NCBI GenBank assembly: GCA_022925895.1
Contig: JAKSYS010000240.1
Coordinates: 16,295-80,294 of the forward strand
Direction of reading: 5' to 3'
DNA: 64,000 nucleotides
Origin: Fragilaria crotonensis
Taxonomy: Eukaryota > Bacillariophyta > Fragilariophyceae > Fragilariales > Fragilariaceae
Part shown: positions 1 through 9,145 of the stretch, in pieces
Layout: the number at the start of each line of letters is the position of its first letter
Numbering within the stretch: position 1 is the stretch's first letter
The notes under the pieces: generated by a model
What the model was told of the DNA's origin: nothing
Database searches by the model: none
What the model saw: only the letters and a program-made list of their open reading frames with translations
Position numbers and translations under genes: made by a program

Positions 1-500
1 GAAATCGACGAATACACAACAGGTGCCTGGTACTGTACCTGGTAGCGTCGCCCTCTGTTGACTTGTTGAGACTGTGATGCTGTGAGCCCATGTGCCAATC
101 GATGTCTCTCATCAATCTCCCCAATCACATGTCACACACTCAATGGGGCGACTGACACGTAGTTGATAGTTGACAATACAAGCAAGTTGGTACTCCAGTA
201 CTACCACGAGGTACTGGACACTGGAGTACGGTACTATGCGAGTTGATATGCATACTGCGTAGAGCGTTCTTGATGTTCCAGTACAGTACCTGGTACCTAC
301 TCTGTTGCATGTAGTCACAGTTCTTCGTCACTACATCCACGACATGTAAATGTTCTCCGACACGAACCAGCTCGTTGGTCGCACAATTACAATTAATAGT
401 GTCCATCAACAACCCCTCGTAATCCACTTGACCCTCGCCATTGTGCACTCCTATAGTATATTGGTGCACAAACGATAGACATCAGAAGCTGCCGCAGCAA
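1..500 (+). promoter_or_regulatory. 5' spacer and conserved leader of ankyrin unit A
   Basis: This non-coding stretch precedes ankyrin gene A. It is rich in GTAC-containing words between about 180 and 300. Positions 361-480 hold a leader that recurs almost unchanged at 35281-35400 upstream of ankyrin gene E (one mismatch seen by eye), and in diverged form near 7590, 9020 and 17860. The conservation suggests a duplicated promoter or 5' UTR. No TATA box can be assigned with confidence. Confidence 0.5.
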
Positions 501-1061
501 ATGGCCCATGACAGCGAAGAAGAAGTAGCGAGTCTAAGTAAACGACTCCGATACATGGATCTTGATTTAGAATTGATTCAATTTGCTGGAGATGGGAATC
601 TCGACTGGGTTCGTGACCTCTTGCAACAAGGGGCCAATGTGAATGCCACAAGTCGCGTCTATGGCAACACGGCTCTTATCATGGCAAGCTATGGTGGTCA
701 TGTGCCAGTGGTTCGTGAACTATTGTTGCAAGAAGGAGTGAATGTGAATATCAGGGATAATCGCGGCGATCCAGCACTCATCTTGGCAAGCTATAATGGC
801 CATTCCGACGTGATTCGTGAATTATTGCGTCATGAAGGGGTTGATCTAAATATCCAAGACAATGATGGCAGAACAGCTCTCATCTGTGCAAGCGATAATG
901 GCCATTCGGAAGTGGTTCGTGTTTTATTGAACGACGAGAGGGTGAATGTGAATATCGTTGACAACGATGGCAGGACTGCTCTCATGTGTGCACGCAATAA
1001 TGACCATTTGGACGTGGTTCGTGTTTTATTAGATCACCAACGTGTGATTGAGAATATCTAG
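501..1061 (+). CDS. Ankyrin-repeat protein A
   Basis: This is a 186-residue protein made almost entirely of about five ankyrin repeats of roughly 33 residues. The repeats carry the usual TAL..AS.NGH..VVR.LL signature with DVNIQD-type loops. Ankyrin repeats are protein-protein interaction scaffolds; no catalytic domain, signal peptide or membrane segment is visible, so the partner and location are unknown. The frame is open upstream, but the first ATG is at 501 (MAHDSEEE), which matches the start of gene B and supports this choice. The acidic N-terminal leader followed by SKRLRYMDLDLELIQ is a family signature. It is the shortest intact plus-strand member, ending in VIENI as genes B and C do, so it probably lost internal repeats rather than its end. 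Confidence 0.75.
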   Translation: MAHDSEEEVASLSKRLRYMDLDLELIQFAGDGNLDWVRDLLQQGANVNATSRVYGNTALIMASYGGHVPVVRELLLQEGVNVNIRDNRGDPALILASYNGHSDVIRELLRHEGVDLNIQDNDGRTALICASDNGHSEVVRVLLNDERVNVNIVDNDGRTALMCARNNDHLDVVRVLLDHQRVIENI

Positions 1062-2840
1062 GAGAATGGTGGCGTCACCAGTCGCATCAGTGCCTTTAGG
1101 AATAGCTGTTGGGCAAGTTTTCATTCTTCGTCGAATCACGAAGGGTGGATTTGAATTCGAGGACCAAGATGTCAGGGTGTTTTCCAACTTCAGCGAGGGG
1201 AGATCACAAGCATCGCCGAGGATATGAATGATTATTGACTTCCGGATTGAAGCGTTACGAGGAGGAATGGCAGCAAGATGATGCGGATCGTCTTTTTGGA
1301 GAATCAAGTTTTAGGGGAGACGAAAGAGGAATGAGAGGATGGTGCCAGTCTCGAACAAGTCCGATGCAAGCATCTTATTGTTATGACTACAATCTGCGCT
1401 GATGCTGCAGAGCTCTTCTTGTTGAAAGCGTACAACGAGCAAGGCACACTCGTGGATCGAGCTCTTATTTTGCGAAGTAGTAACAATTATAAGTCCTACT
1501 GCTCCCAGTGATGAAGATACCATCCATCGAATTCGTCATCGGATGCCAACGTTTAGGCTTGATCCCGTATGACGCAAATGGATCCTCCGATTGAAATTGC
1601 AAATCGCTGGATTCCAATCCAACTTTTTTGGGCGATTTGCTGGTTTGCAATCCAACCCAAAACTGTGCATGGAATTGATGCGCACGTCCATAAAGTGACA
1701 GAAGGGGTTGAATGACGTTGAAAAGTGAGCTTCGACGACGAGAGTAATGCTAGGTTGCATGTGCTACAGGAGCAGCTGGCGTTAGGATCAAGACGGGCCG
1801 AGCGGTACTGTCAGCAGATCATTTCATGGACGAGTGCCCGAATGTGGTATGGATGACACCCTTGTCTGTTGGATCGAAATATTTCAAAGTTGCAATGAGA
1901 GGTTTCACGAAAAGATGCCGCTTCGTCACCATGTGAACCTTTACGCCGTGAACCACACCAAGAAACCTTGAGACCAGCATACCTCGAAGAGCGCGTGTGT
2001 CAATTACTCAAAATAATTGCCGACTTGCAACGCCTTGCGTACTCAATTCCAAAATCTCCCAACAACTCAGCAATTCAATCATATGAATACTTTTTTCTCG
2101 ATTATAAGGATGCGGAAGAAAATATGGACTGCAATCGTGAAACATTGTGAGGCTCTCCTTGAGCAAATTTACGAGCAAATTTTACCACCATATATCAATT
2201 GATTCATTATTGTCGAGTGCAGGACGACACAATCAGAAGATTTGATCACTTCATGTTCATTGCAGAAAAAAAGTTGGAGGGAACGGCAATTGTGGAAACC
2301 TCCTTCAATATGGTTCCTGTCGTCTATACCATTTTGCCGACCACCCATTTGTCTATATGAGGCTCATCATGGACGGTCGCAGGATGCTGCCACGTTTCGC
2401 AATCAATCGATTCTGTCAAGGATGTCTTGAATGACATAATGAACTTCCGATTTTGTTGTTGTTGTGTATCTCAGCGATGCATGCATTCCATGTGTGACAA
2501 TACGGGTGGAAAAAGGCGGAGGTGGACAGTCTCCTACTGTATGTCGAGACGTCAACTCGGTTCACACAAACACATCGCTTTTAGTTGACAGTCATTGAGG
2601 CCTTGAGGCTGATTGTTGACTTGTGGACTATCACTATAACATGCATGGCGGATCGTTGGCGTACGTCATGCAGTTTTGGCGCGTTGGCATCAGGGAAATG
2701 TTCAGCATGTCTGGCAGATTTCCCGTGCATTCGGTGGTCGTTTTTCTCATGTTCATACGTTCAGCGACAATGATTGACAGTTATTTGAGCGTTTTTACAG
2801 ATTATCTGTACCGTAGTTCGTAGTAGTACTGTAGGTCTAG
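1062..2840 (+). repeat. Conserved 3' module of ankyrin unit A
   Basis: This stretch has no convincing gene. It is the first of four related 3' modules (others at 16950-17400, 18856-20510 and 37948-39800). Shared blocks include a decayed coding-like patch near 1290-1490, a block containing GCTGGTTTGCAATCCA around 1600-1700, and the segment CACTATAA.ATGCATGG near 2630, whose TATA-like core resembles a promoter. In this copy the coding-like patch is broken by stops. The module may be a duplicated 3' UTR plus remnants of a further gene or exon; function is unknown. Confidence 0.6.
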
Positions 2841-2934
2841 TTGTAGAAAGTCTTTCGTACATATGCACAGAAATGAGCTTGAATCACGCGAGAGTGTGGG
2901 TGAGAAGTGTGAGCATTCTCAAGATCGGTGAGCG

Positions 2935-3240
2935 GGGAGATTTCACTCTGTCGTGCTTCGTGCCTTGTTGAATCACAGTGGGGTGGATGGCGGATGTGCA
3001 TATCACAGGAGGAAATCCAGATCTTTGCTTTGGCAAAACAGCTCTTCATAATGTGGCTCGCAATCAGAAGAATTATAATGTCGTACGTCTCTTGCACGAA
3101 CAAGCGATCCGCATGAAGCGAAATCACCGCAAGGATCCTGAACCGAAACAGGATTTGCAAAACCGGAATCATTTCGTACGCATTCCTGGTGAAACCTACC
3201 AACAGAACATTGTTAAACAAGGCAAGCACACCAAGTGGGA
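2935..3240 (+). pseudogene. Ankyrin gene 3'-end relic
   Basis: The segment reads FGKTALHNVARNQKN followed by VVRLLHEQ and KRNHRKD.EPKQDL. This corresponds closely to the C-terminus of ankyrin gene D at about 34785-34920. Only the last ankyrin repeat and the basic tail are present, with no start and no upstream repeats, so this is a truncated remnant of a gene D-like paralogue. It lies immediately before a decayed cyclophilin copy, and the join between the two is unclear. Confidence 0.6.
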
Positions 3241-3375
3241 CGTATGTTTTCGACAACTGGATCTTTTAAGTTTCATTATACTCAAGGTACAAGTTCATGT
3301 TCATGAGAAGGAAGAATTGTTCCAGCAACAACAGACGATGCTGCAGAACGTGGGAGTAGGACTTGAACCGGTCAC

Positions 3376-3990
3376 TAGTACTTGCACCGTCGCCATGGTC
3401 CGGATGATACCCATCCGTATCGCGTCGGTGTCGATTTGGAATTCCAAAATACCACTTGCATTCCATTCATACATTTTTTGGAAATTTGCTCGTCAGTGGC
3501 ACAGAGGTGCCTTTCATCGCATCGCACCTCATGTATTGCAAGACATGGTCAAGACACATACCATTCCACATTTGGCATTCCAAGGTTGTACTCGTCGGCC
3601 TACCCTCACAAGGAATAGACCGTTGGATACACCGGATGGCCCCCTCGGGACCAGCGCAGTATGTGAGCATCCAAGACAATACTACCAATCATGGTCCTGG
3701 ATCACAACATGATCATAATCCATACGAAGCAGATTCGTGCTTTGGGACGCTCGTGAAGGGATATGACGAACACGAATTGCGCATCAAGAAATGTGGACGG
3801 TATGGAATTCCTCGGCGATGCGAAATGACATGTCTTAATCAAGACCATGACGATTATTCATGTGCCTACCAAGCCGGGAACCCATGTCGCATGGTACGAT
3901 AAGGAGCAGGAAGCGCTTTTCATGGATGTATTCACGTACAACGACATTGTGTACCCATAACAATTTCGGAAGAAAACATCCAAGCGCTTG
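3376..3990 (+). pseudogene. Cyclophilin-like pseudogene 1
   Basis: The translated frames match the intact cyclophilin-like gene at 51566-52570 piece by piece in different frames. The pieces are GPDD.(Y/H)PYRV.VDLEFQNT, then a block equivalent to the HTFLEIARQWH region, then YVSIQDNT.NHGPGSQ.DHNPYEADSCFGT, then LRIKK. The N-terminal membrane anchor and coiled coil are absent, and several frameshifts break the remainder. The 3' flank to about 3990 also resembles the flank of the intact gene, so the copy arose by DNA duplication rather than retrocopying. A second relic is at about 55165-55800. Both relics are followed by an inverted ankyrin gene. The interval 3991-4298 to the next gene shows nothing else recognisable. 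Confidence 0.75.
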
Positions 3991-4298
3991 TACTTGCGAA
4001 ACTAACAAGTACCAGTTTAAGTGAGATTCTGAAGAATCGCGTGTATCGAGGTCAATGTGGTAGCCAGCTGCCGCGCCGGGTTCAACCTCACTGATGCGAT
4101 CAAGGATTTGTTGGTGTGTCATGTAGAGTCGTTTTAATATATATTAGAGATAGTGGCAAAGGTAGGCCGCAGGAGTGGTGCCAGCAATAAATTGAGTCTT
4201 GGAGGCTCGCGAGAGTAGATCCAGACTGAATGTGGTCAATCAATAATTCCATATCCCATGAGTAAACGGCTCACGCGTACGTTGAGCCGTTGTAAAAC

Positions 4299-5546
4299 TC
4301 ATGCTCCCTCCAACTCCCACAACATAACTGCCATTGTTTCAATAACACAACTTCGTTTCGGTACTGTTTCCATTCCCATCTTAACGCATCGTCGCGTGAT
4401 ATCCGAGACCAGGCGAAGACTGCATGCTATATATCTCCAAAGACGAGCGATATCAAACAGCTCACATTTGCGAGCAATATCAAGAACCGTAGACCCAGCT
4501 TTATTCTTGTGATGCACATCCACATTCTGGTTTTTAACATGTCGCGAACAACATCCAACTGCCCCTAAGGGTTGCCCAAATAAGACCAGTGTTGCCTTGC
4601 AAGCCTCTGGCATTGACGTCGACCTCACGGTGTTTAGTAACTCGCGAACAACCTCCCAGTGGCCCTTATAGCACGCACAGAGAAATGCTGTGCGGCCAAC
4701 ATGGTCTGGGCCGTTGACATCCACATTCTCGTGCATCAACAACTCTTGAACCACCTGCAAGTGACCACTGTAGCTCGCCCCTATGAGGGCGGTGTAACCA
4801 GCGTTGTCTTTGACATTCACATCAACATTCTCGTGCATCAACAACGCGCGAACCAACTCCAATTCACGCCCAATGCAGCTCGCCGATATGAGAGCTGTGA
4901 GACCATTTTTGTCTTTGGCATTAACATCCACGTTATCGTGCATCAACAATTCGCGAACCGCCCTTACTTTACCATACTGGCTCGCCACAATGAGGGGCGT
5001 GCGCTCCTCCCCGTCTTTGGCGTTGACATTCACATTTTTGAGCTTCAACACCTCGCGAACCACCTCCTCCGCGCGCCCATAATGGCACGCTTCAAACAGA
5101 GCTGTGCGGATGTGTGTATCTCTGGCATTCGCATGCATATTTTTGTGCGTCAACAACTCGCGAACCACCTCCGCACGCCCAGAACGGCACGCCACAGTGA
5201 GCGCAGTGTTACCACTGTTGTTTTTGGCGTTGAAATCTACATTCGCGTGCTTCAACAACTCTCGAACTACCTCCACATGGCCTTTCTGGCACGCTTCAAT
5301 AAGGACTGTGTGGCCGCGTCTATCTGTGGTATGCATATCCACATTTTTGTGCTTCAAAAACTCACGAACTACCTTCGCATGGCCAAAAGTGCAAGCTTGA
5401 AAGAGGGCTGCATGACCGAAGTAGTTGTCTTTGGCATTGGCATCGATATTTGAGTTCTTCAACAACTCCTGAACCACATCCAAGTTACCCTTGCAGCTCG
5501 CCAAAATGAGGGAAGTGACACCGCGTTTAGTTCCAGAATTCCACAT
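4299..5546 (-). CDS. Ankyrin-repeat protein, 3' part of a frameshifted gene
   Basis: The 415-codon minus-strand frame holds about ten ankyrin repeats of the subfamily with VREL(L)KH..VDVNAKD loops, and a C-terminal NKAGSTVLDIARKCELFDIAR block shared with the large gene at 56329-59838. It is probably not an independent gene. The frame joins directly to the repeats encoded at 5527-6678, and one extra base near 5541-5542 explains the break. Near 4562-4632 the sequence reads about 36 residues out of the ankyrin frame, because roughly three single-base losses (at AAA, GGGG and AAAAA runs) cancel each other. A further shift changes the last ~35 residues relative to the paralogue. An ATG exists at 5546, so a separate short protein cannot be excluded. 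Confidence 0.6.
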   Translation of the reverse strand: MWNSGTKRGVTSLILASCKGNLDVVQELLKNSNIDANAKDNYFGHAALFQACTFGHAKVVREFLKHKNVDMHTTDRRGHTVLIEACQKGHVEVVRELLKHANVDFNAKNNSGNTALTVACRSGRAEVVRELLTHKNMHANARDTHIRTALFEACHYGRAEEVVREVLKLKNVNVNAKDGEERTPLIVASQYGKVRAVRELLMHDNVDVNAKDKNGLTALISASCIGRELELVRALLMHENVDVNVKDNAGYTALIGASYSGHLQVVQELLMHENVDVNGPDHVGRTAFLCACYKGHWEVVRELLNTVRSTSMPEACKATLVLFGQPLGAVGCCSRHVKNQNVDVHHKNKAGSTVLDIARKCELFDIARLWRYIACSLRLVSDITRRCVKMGMETVPKRSCVIETMAVMLWELEGA

Positions 5547-6678
5547 CGATATTTTCCTGCTTCAACAACTCGCGAATCACCTCCATATGTCCGCCAACGC
5601 AAGCTACGGCAAGGGCTGTGCGACCGTCATTTTCTTGAGCATTCACATCGATATGTTCGTGCTTCAACAACTCACGAACCACCTTCGCATGGCCGCCATT
5701 GCAAGCAGCGATGAGAGATGTGCGACCATCGTTTCCTTTTGCATTCACATCAACATTTGAGTTCTTCAACAACTCCAGAGCCACATCCAAATGACCCCTG
5801 CAGCTCGCCACGATGAGGGACGTGAGACCGCCATTCTCTTGAGCATTCACATCGATATGTTCGTGCTTCAACAACTCATGAACCACCTCCGCATGACCAC
5901 CATCGCAAGCAACGATGAGAGATGTGCGACCATCTTTTCCTTTTGCATTCACATCAATACTTGAGTTCTTCAACAACTCCTGAGCCACATCCAAATGACC
6001 CCTACAGCTCGCCACGATGAGGGACGTGAGACCGCCATTCTCTTGAGCATTCACATCGATATGTTCGTGCTTCAACAACTCACGAACCACCTCCGCATGA
6101 CCACCATCGCAAGCAACGATGAGAGATGTACGACCATCTTTTCCTTTTGCATTCACATCAATACTTGAGTTCTTCAACAACTCCCGAGCCACATCCAAAT
6201 GACCCCCGCAGCTCGCCACGATGAGGGACGTGAGACCGCCATTCTCTTGAGCATTCACATCGATATGTTCGTGCTTCAACAACTCACGAACCATCTCCAC
6301 GTGGCCACGACTGCAAGCCACGAGGAGGGCTGTGCAACCACGTTTGTCTTTGATAGTAACATCCACATGTTTATGCTTCAACAACTCGCAAACAAGCCGC
6401 CAATTATGGAGACGGCTCGCCAGCAAAAGGGCTGTATCGAAATGAGCGTTGTCTACATCAATATCATCTATATTGACATCCTCGCCTCCCAGAATTTCCC
6501 AATTGTATTGATTTACATAGTATCTTGCATTCACTTCGGCCCCTTTTTGCAATAGGTCACGAACTCCATCGATGTTTCCTTTTAGGACACAGTGAATCAA
6601 ACTCTTGTTCAACTCGTTCAAACTCTTGCTCCTACCGCCGTCATGTGGCGCTTCGACGATCGGTGTCATGCTTGTCAT
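5527..6678 (-). CDS. Ankyrin-repeat protein, 5' part of a frameshifted gene
   Basis: The start at 6678 (MTSMTPIVEAPHDGG) is chosen because it aligns with the N-terminus of the minus-strand paralogue at 59838 (both continue N-K-L...GN.D.VRDLLQKGA.VNA). The frame is open further upstream without an ATG. It encodes about ten ankyrin repeats, several in near-identical 68-residue pairs, and stops at IDVEFWN when a one-base shift occurs. Removing the shift would make one gene of about 790 codons with the 4299-5546 frame. No catalytic domain or targeting signal is visible. The gene lies tail to tail with the decayed cyclophilin copy, mirroring the arrangement at 55165-59838. Confidence 0.7.
   Translation of the reverse strand: MTSMTPIVEAPHDGGRSKSLNELNKSLIHCVLKGNIDGVRDLLQKGAEVNARYYVNQYNWEILGGEDVNIDDIDVDNAHFDTALLLASRLHNWRLVCELLKHKHVDVTIKDKRGCTALLVACSRGHVEMVRELLKHEHIDVNAQENGGLTSLIVASCGGHLDVARELLKNSSIDVNAKGKDGRTSLIVACDGGHAEVVRELLKHEHIDVNAQENGGLTSLIVASCRGHLDVAQELLKNSSIDVNAKGKDGRTSLIVACDGGHAEVVHELLKHEHIDVNAQENGGLTSLIVASCRGHLDVALELLKNSNVDVNAKGNDGRTSLIAACNGGHAKVVRELLKHEHIDVNAQENDGRTALAVACVGGHMEVIRELLKQENIDVEFWN
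5629..6444 (-). repeat. 204-bp higher-order repeat inside the ankyrin gene
   Basis: The block beginning ATT(C/T)TCTTGAGCATTCACAT on the plus strand starts at about 5629, 5833, 6037 and 6241, exactly 204 bp apart. Each unit encodes two ankyrin repeats (68 residues: one ending HIDVNAQE, one ending SIDVNAKG). The copies at 5833, 6037 and 6241 are nearly identical. The pattern indicates recent in-frame unequal exchange or gene conversion. Confidence 0.8.
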
Positions 6679-7589
6679 TCCGGACGGAAAACACTTCTGA
6701 TTTGTGAGTGAAGACTGTGTGCCAGGGCCACCAACTTCCAACCAAGAGCGAATATACACAAGTCGTGCGATTCGCAAACGTTCGCCTTGTTTGGCCTACG
6801 GACTACGGTCTACTACACCGTAGCACGATTGAGTCCCGCAGTCAGAGTCAAGGTACAGCAGCTAACGGTTGTTGTTGTACCGTTATCGAGGTTGTAATTT
6901 CGTCGTCGCCAGAAGCTGAGTCCCATTTAGCTTTGACCACGCAAATTCCTACAAACACTGTATATGGCAAAATTTCCGTTCAAAAACTACAGTTGTTCTG
7001 GTATGCTTCTCCTCAAAAACTCAAACTTTGTAACATTGATTTCGTCGCATCAAAACCTTGTAATGCAACTGACAACACCCTCCATGTGACAACAAATTCC
7101 CAACATGTGTCATGCACAATATTTGTTAAGTGCAACCATGTTGGAACAGTTGTTGCAGCACCAGGTTTTCAAGTGGAAGCAACGTTTGAGCTGAGCCTTC
7201 ATTGCAAATACCATTGTAATGAAGACTCCAATGCTCAATCCCACAACACTTTGATCTCGCGAAAGCAAACCTGCAAGATTCAATCAAAACCTGGATTGAA
7301 TCAGTTCTTTCAATGCAACTAAGAAATAAGCTCATAAGTTGAACAACACTAGAACTAAAAACTCTCTTCGTTTGGCCGAACCCGGATTTTCTACGAACTA
7401 CCGGTAGTACGCAGCCTTGATCACGCCGTGTACTTCGACTGTCAGCAGTCCACCTGTCCAGGTCCAGTGCCCAGAAGCTCTGTGAGCGATATAAGATTCA
7501 AGTACCAGTACTGTACGTCAATCATGCTATGATACCCGTGATCCAACGTCCACTGGTCAGGTCGACTGTACCTTATTATGACCGATACA
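6679..7589. other. Spacer without a supported gene
   Basis: The first part (6679-6760) resembles the upstream region of the minus-strand ankyrin gene ending at 59838, with shared words such as CTGATTT and CCAAGAG, and may hold its promoter. The remainder contains a plus-strand open stretch of about 200 codons (6708-7322) with no internal ATG and no recognisable similarity, so I do not call it a gene. The last 150 bases are GTAC-rich, like other ankyrin 5' spacers. Confidence 0.4.
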
Positions 7590-7790
7590 CCGAACGAGTT
7601 CGTTGGTCGCACAATTACAACCCCTCGCAATCCATTTGTCACGCGCCATTCTGCAGTCTGTTAGCATATTAGTGCACAAAGATAGACAACTGCAGCAGCA
7701 TCAGCAAATGACCCAGGACAGCGACGAAGAACAAGCGGGAAGCGGGTACCTGTAAACGACTAAGATAAATGACGACGACGACAACACCAT
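7590..7790 (+). pseudogene. Orphan ankyrin 5' leader
   Basis: The sequence GTTCGTTGGTCGCACAATTA, then CAACCCCTCGCAATCCA, then a stretch with CAACTGCAGCAGCATCAGCAAATG and a run coding a D-S-D-E-E-Q acidic patch, matches the leader and first codons of the plus-strand ankyrin genes. After the equivalent of KRL the similarity ends and no ankyrin repeat follows. It is therefore the decapitated 5' end of a lost gene copy. It shows the short CAG seed that is expanded in front of gene E. Confidence 0.55.
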
Positions 7791-9010
7791 TGCAAGTAAC
7801 CGAGATTCTGTCGGTATCTTTGATAAATGTGGACGACTAGGACAAGGATGATGCCGAAGATTCCTTAACAAACGCTTCGACGTTTTGAATGATGGTGACG
7901 ACCATTGCTTCGTTTCAGCTTGCGATCGGCCGTGTGCTGACCCTAGACACAATGCCTTTGGATACGTAATGTATTTTACCACATATACTTTGTCGGAACG
8001 AACGTGTCCTGGAGGCAAGCCAAGGCAGTCATCGTGATATCCCGATCGAGGTCCCTCGAAGAACTAGAACGTGGTGAATCGATTTGAGTAACATGCTTTG
8101 GGGGTTTCATGGTACGAAACCACCCGTGGTGGGAGGGCTATGAACTCTATGAAACAAGATGACAAAGTCTGTTTGCAAATTCACCGCGGAGACCAAAAAC
8201 GCAGCGCATAGCCGAAACAACATCGCGCAATGAATTCACCACAGTTCGCCATGCCTTTTGGGATGGAATCCACTTGCCTGTATTGCGTCGAAAAACCAAT
8301 GAAAAGGGGAATGGACGAGGAGCAATGCAATACGACGCGTGACGCAGTTCCGCGGCAGCGATACTCAAAATCCTCGGCTAAAACTGATTCGGTATTCTTC
8401 TTCGATGGTGACTTTGACAAGATCAGAAGTGTAAATCGATGCAGTCTGAACCTCTGACAGGTTTGTGCACCTCAGCGATGTGCGACACGATCAGGGCCAG
8501 GCGAATCCTTGCGACACGTGATTCCCTATTTTCCCTCTTGGACGAGCAGAGCCATGTTGTTGTTCCGGTTGATGGATCATGAAAAAAAGCAGCAATTGAC
8601 CACGCCACAGCACCATTCAGGAGTGCATGTGTCATTCATCTTTGATCACAGCTCACACACCCGTTCTCAATTCACTGTGAATGAGACTACTGACTCGTTG
8701 AGGCTGTCATTCCTACTACTCGCATGCCAAGACGATGTCAAAGTGATGTCCACTGTCAACGAACAAGTAATGTAATACAGGCGAATACAGACACGCTCCG
8801 TCTGAACTACAGTTGGTACATGTACTGGGCGTACTGTTGTACAGTTACCACGAATTGCTAATACCGCAGAGGTTGAAGTATGATGCTGCCTTTGTACTGT
8901 ATTACGACGTGTGTTCGTTGTACCGGATGATACAGGTCCAGTATCGTATTCGCGGAACGAACCGAATTTCTCTTTCTCATACTTCATACACAACATAAAC
9001 TTGACACACC
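7791..9010. other. Spacer without a supported gene
   Basis: Only short open stretches on both strands are seen, none with a recognisable family or shared copy elsewhere in the window. A GTAC-rich tract from about 8815 to 8950 marks the beginning of the 5' spacer of ankyrin unit B. Nothing else is recognised. Confidence 0.4.
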
Positions 9011-9145
9011 CATCATAAAACTGGAACGAACGAATTCGTTTGTCGCACAACACCATTCCTCCAGCGCCATTCCATTGTGCAGACCAGCACTGAAGTATAT
9101 TGGTGCACAAACGATAGACAACTGCAGCAGCTGCTGCAGCAGCAA

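Noticed and set aside
5629-6444. CRISPR-like array of regular repeats
   Set aside because: The repeats are ankyrin codons with no unique spacers; the regularity comes from protein repeats.
6708-7322. Plus-strand open stretch of about 204 codons
   Set aside because: No ATG inside it, no recognisable motif and no copy elsewhere in the window.
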